A DNA stretch of 64,000 bases from Dasypus novemcinctus (Eukaryota; Chordata; Mammalia; Cingulata; Dasypodidae). Shown in pieces: positions 1 through 11,584 of the stretch (position 1 is the first letter of the stretch; each line of letters opens with the position of its first letter). The notes under the pieces were generated by a model, which had not been told where the DNA came from, made no database searches, and saw nothing but the letters and a program-made list of their open reading frames with translations. The DNA lies in assembly GCF_030445035.2 (NCBI RefSeq), contig NC_080680.1:94679157-94743156 (forward strand). Reading direction: 5' to 3'. The position numbers were made by a program, and so were the translations under genes.

Positions 1-2194
1 GCATTATTTTCTCAGTGACTTGGTTCACCAGGGACCCATTTGAATTTCCTACAGGAGCCCTTACACAGCCTTCCTGCTGCCTTGGGAGAGAAGGAAGTGA
101 GGAAGGGAGAAAAAGAGAAGGCCTGACTCCTAAGCAGTTTATTCAGTTGCAAAGAGAACTCTTTGCCTGAGGCCTTGTCTGGTCTTTTTTGTCGGTCTGT
201 TTTCTTGTTTTTTCTTCCTCTTTATCCCCACCATTGTCCTTTTATTATTTTCTTTTTCCTTGCCTCTCTCTGTTTTTTTTTTTCTTTCTTCTTCCTTCTC
301 CTTTTTCCACCCTTTTTTGTTTTTTTATATTAGTGCTGCAGGCAGCATTTCTTATTTGCTGTGCTTCCTCATCCTCAATTTTCTCTTTTCTGTGTGTACT
401 GATTTGGGCTACCAACACTATCCTCTTTCCTTTACATCATTCTCTCCTCCATCATTTATTGTTTCTCTTACATTCTACCGCTCTCTGTTTAGCCCCCAAT
501 AATTCTGACTTTATCTCTAATACCTCTAACCGGTTTTCTATCATTTATTCCTCTTTATGTTATTGTCCTCTCTTTTCTTTTTCCCTCTCTCCTGATCATA
601 CTGGCCTATTAATTCATACTATATTCTTCCCGCTATTCAGTTTACCATCTCATTATAGGTACTCCACTTTTTTACGGTTATAGCTATACATAGCTTCCAT
701 GAGTTCTATATCCATTCTTCTAGATCTCACATGGTTCTTCTGCTAACACTCACTATCAATACTACTATTATATTTTTATTTTCTCACCCCTTTTGTTTTC
801 TCTGAACCTAATATTTTCCTTCAAGGGAACTTAGTCAACAACAAGGAAATAGAAGAAGAAGAAAAAAGTGACAAAGAGAAGACTTAACACTCACACAAAA
901 ACAACAACTAATTAAACCTCAAGGCTAGAACAAGAAGATAATCAATAGAATAAACCCAACAAGATAAAATGATGACCAGACAGCAACAAAAAACTACAGA
1001 CCATACCAATAATCAGGAAAACATGGCCCAATACAATGAACAAACTAAAAACCAGAAAGAGAAGTGGAACACTGAACATGTAATTAAAGCTCTCAAAACA
1101 GGTATCATGGACCAATTCAATGAAGTGAAAGAAGAGATTAAGTGTATTAAGAAAACACGTGGAAAACATACAGAGAAAATTGTGGTCATGAACAAAAAGA
1201 TCACAGAGATGATGGGGATCAATAGCACAATCCAAGAAATCAAAAATACACTCAGAAAATAACAGCAGATTTGAAGAGGCAGAGGAGAGAAATAGTGATG
1301 TGGAAGACAGTACATCTGAAATCAGACAGATAGTAGAATTAATCAGTAAAAATATAGAAAAAATCCAACAGGGACTTAGGGACCTGAATGACAATGCAAA
1401 ACGCACAAACATACGCATTATAGGCATCCCAGAAGGAGAAGAGAAGGGAAAGGGGACAGAAGGGGTGTTGAAAGAAATAATGGCTGAAAACTTCCCAAAC
1501 CTATTGAGGGAGATGGATGTACATGTCCAGGAAGCACAATGCACCCTGAACAGCACAAATCCTAACAGGCCTACCCCAAGACATAAACTTGTCAAATTAT
1601 CCAATGCACAAGACAAAGAGAAAATACTAAAAATAGCAAGAGAAAAGAGAACCATCACATACAAAGGAGGCTTCATAAGATTAAGTGCTGATCTCTCATC
1701 TGAAACCATGGAGTCAAGAAGGCAGTGGTATGACATAGTCAAGGTACTAAAAGAAAATAATTTCCAACCGAGAATACTCTATCCAGCAAAGCTATCATTC
1801 AAAAAGGATGGAGAGTTCAAAATATTCAAAGATAAACAAAAACTAAGAGAGTATGCCAACAAGAAACCTGCACTTCAAGAAATACTAAAGGGAGTTCTGC
1901 AGGAGGAAAGAAACAAACAGGAGGGCGGTTGCGGTCACCCCTCGGGCTGAAGTGTGGTTTGCTGGCCTGGCGAGGGGAGCGGCCGCGGTAGGCCTAATTC
2001 CGATGCCCCCATAATAGGGTGGTTGGTCGGACTCACCGCCACACCTGAAGGGAGCTCGGCATGGGCGCAGAGTGCCCTCGGGTCTCCCCTTCTCGGCAGC
2101 CATGCTTCCGCGGCCGCCCCTCCTCCCGGATGGTGCCACACGATGCCTGTGGGGCGGCACCCTTCTTCTTCTTTCTCCCTGCGCAGGCGCAGGG

Positions 2195-2363
2195 CGGAAA
2201 ATTCCAGTCTGCCCTTTTCCCCTCCCCCGACAGCAGCAACAGCCAGGCGTGGGCGGAAAAATCCAGTCTGCCCTTTTCCCTCCCCCCGACAGCAGCAACA
2301 GCCAGGCGTGGGCGGGAAACTCCAGTCTGCCCTCCACCCCAGCAACAGCAGCCACCAATCCCT
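2195..2363 (+). repeat. Three tandem ~59-base units in the LTR-like body
   Basis: Three consecutive units start near 2195, 2255 and 2314. Each begins with a GCGG(A/G)AAA-type motif, continues with CCAGTCTGCCCTT and ends with CAGCAACAGCC. The third unit is shortened. Duplicated blocks upstream of a promoter are typical of LTR U3 enhancers. A second, shorter tandem array with a period near 28 bases (core GACCGACCCCTCGTCC) lies at about 2755-2845 in the part corresponding to U5 or leader. Confidence 0.8.
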
Positions 2364-2534
2364 AAACCCTGCCCCTTCCCCCAGCAACAGTGACAGCCAA
2401 TCCCTAACCACCACCCCTCCCCCGTCCAGTACCGCCCACTGACCTTTCGCCGGCAACCAATCAGAACAGGGCATGGCTTCGACCAATCAGCCTTCCCCAG
2501 CCCCTATAAAACTGTTGCCTCTCCCTCAATAAAG
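2354..2534 (+). promoter_or_regulatory. LTR-like promoter: CAAT motifs, TATA box, AATAAA
   Basis: Several CCAAT-type motifs (about 2355, 2396, 2456 and 2483) precede a TATAAA at 2505-2510. The polyadenylation signal AATAAA follows at 2529-2534, only about 20 bases on. A signal so close to the TATA box would put AATAAA just upstream of or at the transcription start, as in LTRs whose poly(A) signal lies in U3. This is read from motifs only; activity is inference. Confidence 0.6.
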
Positions 2535-2867
2535 TGGACCTGCGTGTTTACCTCGTCTCCGCAGTAGTTCTTCTGCCGTGCGCCCTCCAGTCCTGAGAGC
2601 CCCCGACAAGGGCCTGGCCTCCCTTGTCCCCAGTTCGTCGCCTACTTCTCCAGGTGACCCCTTCATCGCCGGCTTTGCCGGGCGACCCCGTCAGCCGAAC
2701 CGCGCAACCCCTTGTGAGACCGATCCCTCGTCTGCTGCCGGACCAACCCCTCGTCCCAAGTGGGACCGACCCCTCATCCCAAGCGGGACCGACCCCTCGT
2801 CCAGAGCTGGACCGACCCCTCGTCCGCAGCCAGACCCCACCTCTACCGACCGAGCAAGCCGCCGCAG

Positions 2868-3282
2868 GCGGTGGACCTGGCCCAGTGGTTAGGGCGTTCA
2901 CCTACCACATGGGAGGTCCGTGGTTCAAACCCTGGGCCTCCTTGGCCCATGTGCAACTGGCCCATGCACGGTGCTGATGTGTGCAAAGAGTGCCCTGCCA
3001 TGCAGGGGTGCCCCCCACATAGGGGAGCCCCACGTGCAGGGAGTGCATCCCATAAGGAGAGCCACCCAGCATGAAAGAAAGTGCAGCCTGCCCAGGAATG
3101 GTGCCACACACACGGAGAGCTGACACAGCAAGATGATGCAACAAAAAAAGCAACACAGATTCCTGTGCTGCTGACAGCAACAGAAGCAGACAAGGAAGAT
3201 GCAGCAAACAGACACAGAGAATGGACAACCGGGGTGGGGGTGGGGGAACGGGAGAGAAAATAAATAAAATCTTAAAAAAAAC
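2868..3282 (+). mobile_element. DAS SINE forming the 3' half of the composite element
   Basis: A tRNA-derived head is followed by the typical DAS body and a tail of A runs. The A box lies near 2877-2895, and the B box GGTTCAAACCC at 2922-2932. Its 5' end joins the LTR-like body directly, with no TSD at the join. Confidence 0.88.
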
Positions 3283-6156
3283 AAACAAACAGGAGAGACA
3301 GAGTTGGAGGAGAGTGTAAGAACAACTAAAACTACTAAAAGAGAAAAAAAACAAACAACATAAGACAAACACAAATCCAAAGAAAGTGTGCCTAATGTAA
3401 GTAATTCCTTGAAAGTAATAACACTAAATGTCAATGGATTAGTCACCTGTTAAGAGACACAGACTGGAAGACTGGATAAGGAAATACGACCCATCTATAT
3501 GTTGTCTACAAGAAACTCATCTTAGATCCAGGGATTCAAGAAGGTTGAAAGTGAATGGTTGGAAAACAATCTTAAAAGCAAACAATAACCAAAAAAGGGC
3601 AGGAGTAGCTATGTTAATATCAGACAAAATAGATTTTAAATGAAAAACAATTGTGAGAGACAAAGATGGACACTACGTATTAGTGAAAGGGATAATCTTT
3701 CAAGAAGAATGAACAATCATAAACATTTATGCTCCTAACAAGGGTGCCTCCAAATACATGAGGCAAACACTGGAAAAATTAGGTGAAAGAATAGATGGCT
3801 CTACAATTACAGTGGGGGATTTAACATACTGCTATCAACTTTGGACAGAATATCTCAAAAGAGAACCAATTAAGAAAAACTTTTAACAGTATATGAGAGG
3901 AGCTGGACCTAAAAGACATATACAGAACATTACACCCAAATACAGCAGGATATACATTTTCCTCAAGTACACATGGATCATTCTCCAAGATAGAGCACAT
4001 GCTAGGCCACGAAGAAAGTCTCAATGAATTCAGAAAGATTGAAATCCTACAAAATAATTTCTCTGACCACAGTGGAGTGAAGCTGGAAATCTGCAAGGGG
4101 CAGAGGCCTAGATTTCACAACTCGATATGGAAATTAAACAGCACAATCTTAGAAAAAGAGTGGGTCAAGAAGGAAATCTCAAAAGAAATTAATAATTACC
4201 TTGAAACTAATGAAAATGATAATACAACATACCAAAACTTATAGGATGCAGTGAAAGCAGTACTGAGAGGGAAATTTATAGCCATAAAATTCACACATCA
4301 AAAAAGAAGAGCTAAAATTGAAGAACTAACTGCACACTTGGAGGAATTAGTAAAAAAACAACAAAGTTAATCCCAAAGGAAGATGAAAGAAAGAAATAAC
4401 AAAGATAAGAGCAGAACTAAATGAAATAGAAAATAAGAAAGCACTTGAAAAGATAAACAAAACCAAGAGCTGGTTCTTTGAGAAGATCAATAAAATTGAC
4501 AAACCCTTAGCTAGGCTAATAAAGAAAAAAGAGAGAAGATGCAAATACACAAAATAAGAAACAAGAAAGGGGATCACCACTGACCCCACAGAAATATGAC
4601 TATCATAAGATTGTCCTCATAAGAGGATACTTTGAAAAACCTATATTCCTACAAGAAGGACAATTTAGAGGAAATGGACTAATTCCTAGAAACACATAGC
4701 AGCCTCTACTGATGAAAGAAGAAAGTGAAGATGTCAACAAACCAGTCACAAGTAAAGAGATAGAATCAGTCATTAAAAACCTCCTAAAATCTTTCCCTCT
4801 AAGATCAGGAACAAGACAAGGATGCCCTCATTGTCTTAGAAATACTTGCTTGAGCACTGAGGCAAGAACCAGATATAAAAGGCATCCAAATTGGAAAGGA
4901 AGAAGTCAAAATTTCAATATTTGCACATGACATGATCCTATACGTAGAAAACCCTGAGACATCTACAAGAAAGCTTCTATAACTCATAAATGAGTTCAAT
5001 ACAGTTGTAGGTTATAAGATCAATGTGCAAAAATCAGTAGCATTTCTGTACACCAATAATGAGCAATACAAGGAGGAAATCAAGAAACAAATACCATTTA
5101 CAATAGTAAATAATAAAATCAAATACCTAGGAATAAATTTAACTAAAGATGTTAAAAGCTTATACACAGAAAACTACATAACACTGTCCAAGGAAATCAG
5201 AGAAGACTTAAATAAATGGAAGAATATTCCCTATTCATGGATAGGAAGACTAAATATTATTAAAATGTCTATCCTACCAAAACTGATCTACACATTCAAA
5301 GCAATCCCAATAAAAATCAACACAGCATTCTTTAATGAACTGGAAAAACTAGCTATGAAATTTATTTGGAAAGGAAAGAGGCCCCGAATAGCCAAAGACA
5401 TATTGAAAAAGAAAAATGAAATTGGAGGAATCACACTACCAGAATTCAAAACATACTACAAAGCTACAGTAGTGAAAACAGCATGGTATTGGCACAGGGA
5501 TAGACACACTGACCAATGGAACTGAATTGAGAGTTCTGATATAGATCCTCATATATACAGTCATATAATATTAGATAAGGCCACTAAATCCTCTCAACTG
5601 GTAGAGAATAGCCTCTTCAACAAATGGTGTGCCTGGAGAACTGGATATCCATATGTAAAAGAATGAAAGAGGATTACCAACTCACACCTTATACAAAAAT
5701 CAACTCAAGATGAATCAAAGACCTAAATATAAGAGCCAAGACCATAAAAACTTTGGAAAGCAGTGTAGGGAAGCATCTACAGGATCTTGTAATAAGAAAT
5801 GGCTTCATGAACTTCACACCAAAAGCACAAGCAGCAAAAGAACAAACAGATAAATGGGACTTCCTCAAAATGAAAGCTTTCTGCACCTCAAAGGAGTTTG
5901 TCACGAAAGTGAAAAGAGAACCTACACAATGGGAGAAAATATTTGATAACCATATATCTGATAGAAGACTTATATCCTGCATGTATAAAGAACTCCTATA
6001 TCTTGAAAATAAAAAGACAAACAACCCATTTTAAAAATGAGAAAAAGATTTAAACAGACACTTCTCCAAAGAAGAAATACAAATGGCTAAACACCATGTG
6101 AAAAAATTCTCCAAATCTCTAGCTATTAGGGAAATGTAAATCAAAACTACAATGAG

Positions 6157-6580
6157 GGAAGTGGACTTGGCCCAGTGGTTAGAGCATTCATCTGCCACAT
6201 GGGAGTTCTGTGGTTCAAACCCTGGGCCTCTTTGATCCGTGTGGAGCTGGCCCACGCACAGTGCTGATGCGCGCAAGGAGTGCCATGCCATGCAGGGGTG
6301 TACCCCACGTAGGGGAGCCCCATGCGCAAGGAGTGCACCCTGTAAGGAGAGCCGCTGAGCACAAAGGAAAGTGCAGCCTGCCCAGGAATGGTGCCACACA
6401 CACGGAGAGCTGATACAACAAGATGACGCAACAAAAAGAAACACAGATTTCCATGCCGCTGACAACAACAGAAGGGGACAAAGAAGAACACACAGCATAT
6501 AGACACAGAGAACAGACAACTGGGGTGGGGAGGGGGAGGGAAGGGGAGAGAAATAAATAAATAAATCTTAAAAAAAAAAG
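6157..6580 (+). mobile_element. DAS SINE in L1-A ORF2
   Basis: Full-length copy with tRNA-like A and B boxes, a DAS body and a tail of ATAAATAAATCTTA8-9. It has a perfect 14-base TSD, AAAACTACAATGAG, at 6143-6156 and 6581-6594. The target begins with AAAA, as expected for L1 endonuclease nicking. Confidence 0.95.
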
Positions 6581-6760
6581 AAAACTACAATGAGATACCA
6601 TCTTACTCCCATGAGATTGGCAGCTATGAAAAAAACAGAAGACTACAAGTGCTGGAGAGGATGTGGAGGAATGGGAACACTCAACCACTGCTGGTGGGAG
6701 TGCGGAAGGATCCAGCCATTCTGGAGGACAGTTTGGTGGTTTCTCAAAAAACTAGCTACA

Positions 6761-7053
6761 CTGGCCCATGCGCAGCGCTGATGCGCGCAAGGAGTGCCCT
6801 GTTACACAGGGGTGTCCCCCGCGTAGGGGAGCCCCACGCGCAAGGAGTGCACCCATAAGGAGAGCCGCCCAGCGCGAAGGAGGGAGCAGCCTGCCGAGGA
6901 ATGGCGCCGCCCACACTTCCCGTGCCGCTGACGACAACAGAAGCGGACAAAGAAACAAGATGCAGCAAAAAGACACAGAAAACAGACAACCAGGGGAGGG
7001 GAGGGGAATTAAATAAAAAAAAAAAAAAAAAAAAAAAATCTTAAAAAAAAAAA
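6761..7053 (+). mobile_element. 5'-truncated DAS SINE in L1-A ORF2
   Basis: The copy lacks the tRNA-like head and begins at the CTGGCCCATGCGCAG part of the body. A long A tail (with TCTTA) runs from about 7013. The TSD AAAAAACTAGCTACA is seen at 6746-6760 and about 7054-7068. With the promoter missing, it could not have been transcribed by Pol III from this locus. Confidence 0.92.
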
Positions 7054-7387
7054 AAAAAACTAGCTACAGTTTGCCATATAACCCAGTAATTCCACTGCTG
7101 GTTATATACCCAGTAGAACTGAAAACAAGGACATAACCCATATATGCACACCAATATTCATAGCAGCATTGTTCACTATTTTAAAAAGTTGGAATCAACC
7201 CAAGTGCCCATCAACAGATGAATGGATAAATAAAATGTGGTATATACATACAATGGAATACTACTCAGCTTTAAGAATGAATACACTACAAACACATGTG
7301 GTAACATGGATGAATCTTGAGAACCTTATGTTGAGTGAAGCAACCCGGGCATTGAAGGACAAATACTACATGACCTCAATGATATGA

Positions 7388-10370
7388 AATAAGTAAACCA
7401 AGCTGCTTCAGTGAGCTAGAGACCGGATGACAGGCTTAAAGGAATTTTGGGAGTAGAGGAAGGTTGTGAGCTGACACCTACCTGGGTAAAATCTATGATA
7501 AGCTGGAAGTAAGTATTTGTACAGGGAAGGGATAAAATGGGGGCATAGGGTTATCTTTGGGTGGGGCTTTTTGGGCTTGAGGGGAGCTAGGGATGGGGAG
7601 GATGGGTAATATTGCCCAAGAAATTGGGGAGAAGGTGGGGGAACATATGAACATAGGAGATTGTCAGGTATGTGGTTGAGAGTATAATGTTGAGAGAACT
7701 TTTTCAAAAATATAATAAGGAAGGTTACCTGTTTAAGATGCTTAAAGGGGATAATCTGATGCAGGACAGGCTCCTAGGGAGTATGACAATGCTCGTTTTG
7801 CCATAGTGGGTTACATCATTGGATGGAGACCCATACAATGAGAGTGAAGGTATACCCACATCCTGGGGAGGACTGATGTTCTCAAATAGAGGGGATTGTA
7901 TCTCTAGAGAGAAATGGTGGCTCCCAATGCATTAGAGCAGTTGAGCATGTCAAGCCTTCAACATTGTTGCAAGTATCTCTGAACATGACCCTTCAAGCAA
8001 TGAAGAGTGGTTGTCTTCATTTATGTGGGCCCTGAGGGGAGGGGGATAGAGGTTTTGAATAGGTGGAGTCAGTGTAACTGTGGGACAATGGAAGTGTTTC
8101 ACAAGATTATGCAAGGATGGACATATGACATGTTAAATTACACCAAAAATGTATAGGAACCTAAAGGCTAAAATGTAAATCATAATGTAAAACATATGAA
8201 ACTAAAAATTTAGAAAATTGTGTAGTCTAAAATATAAACCACAATGTAAACCCAAGTGTAACTTTGTTAGAAAGCTATTGTCTCAATATCTGTACATCAG
8301 TTGCAGTAAATATAGTATGAACATGTAAAAAGATTATTGCTGGGGAAGGGACAAAGTGTCTGATGTTGAATATGTGGGAGTACTGTATATTGTATATATG
8401 AATTACTGTGGTCAAAAACTTTTGTTAAGACAAGCTTAATTATTAGAAAAAGAAAACAAAAAAGAAAGTATGTAGACACTGAGGAAGAGATGGAAGAAGT
8501 TGCCTTGCCAATGTGCATACAGGGCAACACTTATTGCAGTGATGGAAGGCAAAATATCAAAAACAAAGCTTTTTAATTTTTAAATTTTTTGATACCCCAA
8601 TTTATTCTTACTTTAATTTTTCTAAATTAATATGTATTCTATACCTAACATCTAAACCCATCACTATATTCCATTTTACTATTAATGGAACCTGGCAATA
8701 TATTGTACTTCATTTTTGGGGAGGTTTTGGACCACAGAAGGGTTCAATGGTGGTGGTGGGGATGCTGATGTGGGGTGTTATTGGTGGGGGCACATGGTTG
8801 GGAGGGAGTTCTCCAGGGCATATGTGCGGGGTGCATAAACATGTTTGGATATTTTCATAGTGGTTACAGTTGGGAATGATGGCTGGGGGAGTGCTGAGTT
8901 CCTGGCTGGGGGAGCTCTGTTGCATTCCCTAATGGAACAGCAACAGTCCCCCGAATGCAATGGCTAAGACCAATAAGGAAGGATGGTCCAACAATGAGCC
9001 CTTGATGCTAATGAGCCTGTGTGCCTGAAATAATGAGCTTGTGAGCCTGTGTGCCTGAAATAAGAACTAGGCCTAGAGCTGCTGGGTGCCTAAGATTTAC
9101 CTCCTAAGAGCCTTCATGTTGCTCAAATGTGGCCAGTCTCAAAGCCAAACTCAGCATGTAAATGCACTGCCTTTCCCCCAGCGTGGGACATGACTCCCTG
9201 GCACCGAGGGATGACTACCAAGTACCGAGCTGATGATGTGGCTGGAGAACGACCTTGAATAAAAGGGTCAACTCAGACCAGCAGAATATCTCAGCCTACA
9301 TGTAATATCAGGAGTTAAAAATGCTTTCTGACCTTGAATAAAAGGGGGAAATGGAAAGGACAAATGAGTTTATATGGCTATGAGTCTCCAAAAAACATCC
9401 GGGAGGTCATCAGAGGGGTCGCCCTTATGCACACCTCAGCAGAGTCCCAGAGACAGCTAAAGTAGATACAGCCCCAGGTATTGGTTCTTCTGAGGGCTAC
9501 GGAGACCCACAGGTTCTATTGGTCATGGCAGATGGAGTTCAGTGCCATGTCAGTTGGCCCTACTTTGGAGTTTGTGTTCCTGAGTGTGATGGAGTTGGAC
9601 TCGGATGTGATCTTTGTTCACAAGCCTCTCCTGTCACTTTTGCCGGACCTGTGGTTGGCGCTGGGGTTTAGTGTATACTCAGGGGACCTGAATCTCTGGA
9701 CTGTCCATGTGACACCCAGGCCCTGAGCCTCAACAGACTTGCAACTCCTCCCCTCTGGGGTTTATGGACCTACACCAGCCAGCTAACAGGGAGGTGAAGA
9801 AGGTCAACCACCACACCAGGGAGCCAAGAGTGCTACAACTGCAAACAGGAGAATTGCATCCATCATCCAAGTGGAATCTAAACACACTCTCAATACAGAG
9901 GGGGAGCGGACATAACCATCCCAGGGTCCACAGAATGGAGGAATAGAGTATGGATTAGAGTAGACTTACTGATATTCTATTCTGGAACTATTGTGATTAG
10001 TAATGGAAGTAAATATAGCATTGAGATGGAGAAAGTGGACATGGTAGCTGCCGAAGGTGGGGAGTGGGAAGAAGAGATGTGATGTGGGGGCATTTTCAGG
10101 ACTTGGAGTGGTACTGCAGGGACAGTTACTGGACACTGTATGTCCTCCCATGGCCCACCAGGTGGACTGGGGGAGAGCATAAACTATAATGTGGACCATT
10201 GACCATGTGGTGCAGCAGTGCTCAGAGATGTATTCACCAAGTGCAATGAATGTCCCATGATGATGGAGGAGGTTGTTGTTATGGGAGGAGTGGGGTGAGG
10301 GGGTGGGGGGAACTTCATGTTTTTTGAATGTAACATTAAAAAAAAATAAAGACAAAGAAAAAAAATATAT
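7388..10370 (+). other. L1-A 3' UTR and tail
   Basis: About 2.98 kb of non-coding L1 sequence lie between the ORF2 end and the A-rich tail. It matches the 3' UTR of L1-E (41262-44022) throughout. Just before the tail is a G-rich run (about 10280-10312). The same 3' end recurs as 5'-truncated copies elsewhere in the window, which shows that it is the true L1 end and not flanking DNA. Confidence 0.88.
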
Positions 10371-10415
10371 AAAGGACTCCAGCTAGAGGGTTACGACCCA
10401 CCCTGGGGCACACCT

Positions 10416-10435
10416 CACACACACACACACACACA
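10416..10435. repeat. (CA)n microsatellite
   Basis: About 10 uninterrupted CA units, directly 3' of L1-A. The flank 10490-10560 resembles an older L1 3' end (phrases such as GGTTCCCATATAACCCC), but it is too short to assign firmly. Confidence 0.9.
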
Positions 10436-10579
10436 GAGACATGAAGGTCCCATATACCCTACTCCTTAGCCCCCACCTCATCAATGTTTTAATTGTATTT
10501 TTTTGAAGATACATAGATCAAAAAATAGATAAGAGGTTCCCATATAACCCCAAGTTGTCTGGATTTTACACAGTTTAAG

Positions 10580-11205
10580 CCAACGATTTTCTAAATGTGA
10601 AGCCTACCTTGCATCAAAATCACCTAGGCTGGGAAATGGACTTAGTCCAGTGGTTAGGGCATCCATCTACCACATGGGAGGTCCGCGGTTCAAACCCTGG
10701 GCCTCCTTGACCCGTGTGGAGCTGGCCCATGTGCAGTGCTGATGCACGCAGGGAGTGCCATGCCACACAGGGGTGTCCCCTGCGTAGGGGAGCCCCACAC
10801 GCAAGGAGTGCGCCGGGTAAGGAGAGCCAGTATGAAAGAAAGTGCAGCCTGCCTAAGAATGGCACTGCCCACATGGAGAGCTGACACAACAAGATGATGC
10901 AACAAAAAGAAACACAGATTCCCATGCCGCTGACAACAACAGAAGCGGACAGAAGAAGACAACGCAGCAAATAGACACAGAGAACAGACAACTGGGGCAG
11001 GGAGGAGTGCGGGGGGTGGGGGAGGGGAGAGAAATAAATAAATAAATCTTTAAAAAAAAAATCACCTAGGCTGCTCATTCAGTATGCAGTTCCAAGCTTC
11101 TTCCCAGACATACTACTTTTGAAATTTTGGGGCTGGGGGTGGAATATGCATTTGACATAAGCATTACTGGTGATTCTGATGCACTGTAAAGCTTGAGAAC
11201 TAGTG
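10580..11205 (+). mobile_element. MER5A-like hAT-Charlie MITE, split by a DAS
   Basis: Ends resembling inverted repeats lie near 10582 and at the GAGAACTAGTG near 11200. Between them are recognisable blocks of the MER5A type: GCATCAAAATCACCT, a GGGGCTGGGGGTGG core, and GGTGATTCTGATGCA. These form a non-autonomous DNA transposon once the DAS at 10632-11057 is removed. It is an ancient, diverged copy; the subfamily is from recognition only. Confidence 0.6.
10632..11057 (+). mobile_element. DAS SINE inside the MER5A-like element
   Basis: Full-length copy with a head, body and ATAAATAAATCTTTA8 tail. The duplication AAAATCACCTAGGCTG flanks it at 10616-10631 and about 11058-11073. The target is the conserved ATCACCT block of the MITE. 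Confidence 0.95.
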
Positions 11206-11354
11206 CCTTAGGAGACTTTATGCCCTTATGGGATATAAAAAAACAGAGACAAGAAGGACTTCGGAGCCCAGCAAGATCATCCTAAATTATTTAGGCCAAG
11301 TTCTCAATGCTGGGGGTACAGGCAACAAAGGCATAACATATAGAATGTTTTTGA

Positions 11355-11530
11355 AATTGTCAGAGGGTGTTTTGAGTTTGTAACAAGGATTGGAGAATTA
11401 TGCTGTGATTTAAAAGACAGAACAGGTGTGCTAAAAATCCTACAATGCATAGGACCATCCTGCCTAACCAAGAATTTCCTTGCTCCACATGCTAGTAGCA
11501 CCCCTGTTAAGTGTTTTCATTTAGGGACTA
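11355..11530 (+). mobile_element. Second diverged hAT-type MITE fragment
   Basis: The phrases GCTAAAAATCCTACAATGCA and AGGACCATCCTGC, followed by a GAATTTCCTTGC block, match the 3' half of a common mammalian hAT-Charlie MITE (MER5/MER20 group). Ends are unclear because the copy is old. 11206-11354 shows nothing I recognise. Confidence 0.5.
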
Positions 11531-11584
11531 AGTGGAAAGCTCTAGGTTGATATATGGCTATTCAAGCTATTCTGTCAAAGAAAG

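Larger units (their letters stand above)
1924..3282 (+). mobile_element. Composite retroelement: LTR-like promoter body joined to a DAS SINE
   Basis: The insertion has two parts in the same orientation. 1924-2867 is GC-rich, with tandem repeats, CAAT motifs, a TATA box and AATAAA, like a retroviral LTR plus leader. From about 2868 it is a complete DAS SINE with an A-rich tail. A 13-base duplication of L1-A sequence, AAACAAACAGGAG, sits at 1911-1923 and again at 3283-3295, so it brackets the whole unit and not either part alone. A single long TSD plus an A tail is the mark of one L1-mediated insertion of a joined RNA. The A/C-rich part of the repeat could partly come from the SINE tail, so the strongest portion is the CAGGAG end. 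I know of no named family with this structure. Confidence 0.65.
969..3319 (+). pseudogene. L1 ORF1 relic, split by a composite insertion
   Basis: ORF1 encodes the L1 RNA-binding chaperone: an N-terminal coiled coil, an RRM and a C-terminal domain. The ATG at 969 starts a glutamine- and lysine-rich N-terminus of 97 codons that ends in a frame break near 1255. The coiled coil and RRM continue in another frame from 1300, where the RRM core IIGIPEGEE is readable near 1418-1444. The last part of the coding sequence is separated by the insertion at 1924-3282 and ends at a TAA at 3317-3319, at the same place as in L1-E. It is dead from at least one frameshift plus the insertion. The identity rests on the close match to the second ORF1 at 34743-35710. 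Confidence 0.9.
3388..7387 (+). pseudogene. L1 ORF2 relic (endonuclease / reverse transcriptase)
   Basis: In an intact L1, ORF2 makes the APE-type endonuclease, reverse transcriptase and C-terminal zinc-knuckle protein. The copy aligns end to end with ORF2 of L1-E (37450-41261). The start codon position reads GTG, and stops and frameshifts are frequent. Near 4780 the endonuclease-RT linker jumps directly to sequence equivalent to 39386 of L1-E, so about 550 bases including the N-terminal part of the RT domain are missing. The FADD catalytic motif region lies near 4918-4932 and is altered (Ala-His-Asp in place of Ala-Asp-Asp). DAS SINEs interrupt it at 6157-6580 and 6761-7053. The coding end is the position matching the L1-E ORF2 stop. 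Confidence 0.9.
1..10370 (+). mobile_element. L1-A: near full-length L1 LINE, window-truncated at 5' end
   Basis: This is a non-LTR retrotransposon of the L1 family. The window opens inside its 5' UTR: bases 1-170 align with the inverted 5' UTR of L1-D at about 45440-45620, which places base 1 roughly 590 bases into the element. The order is then 5' UTR (to 968), ORF1 relic (969-3319), ORF2 relic (3388-7387), a long 3' UTR (7388-10370) and an A-rich tail near 10337-10370. ORF1 is interrupted by a composite insertion and ORF2 by two DAS SINEs. Stops and frame breaks run throughout, so no protein is made. The 5' junction and the left target-site duplication lie outside the window, so its insertion target cannot be confirmed. 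Confidence 0.93.

Noticed and set aside
189-683. 164-codon hydrophobic frame resembling a membrane protein
   Set aside because: It lies in the T- and C-rich L1 5' UTR; the equivalent position in L1-E (33804-34291) gives similar low-complexity frames.
942-1742. 266-codon minus-strand frame
   Set aside because: Antisense shadow of L1 ORF1; the same antisense frames appear over the other ORF1 at 35000-35700.
2195-2363. CRISPR-like array of ~59-base repeats
   Set aside because: Repeats are head-to-tail without unique spacers and lie in a vertebrate LTR-like promoter.
1885-2486. Overlapping proline/glycine-rich frames on both strands
   Set aside because: GC-rich LTR-like DNA with tandem repeats has few stops in any frame; no conserved domain, and frames overlap on opposite strands.
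6157-6240. tRNA gene (A and B boxes present)
   Set aside because: It is the head of a SINE repeated many times with an attached body and A tail; the cloverleaf is degraded.
10620-11078. Cysteine- and serine-rich frames of 100-170 codons that recur in three frames (also near 3000, 6300, 11700, 17100, 48000, 55100, 57600, 59200, 59900)
   Set aside because: All fall exactly on DAS SINEs and repeat at each copy in whichever frame is open; they are reverse-strand shadows of the SINE body, not a gene family.
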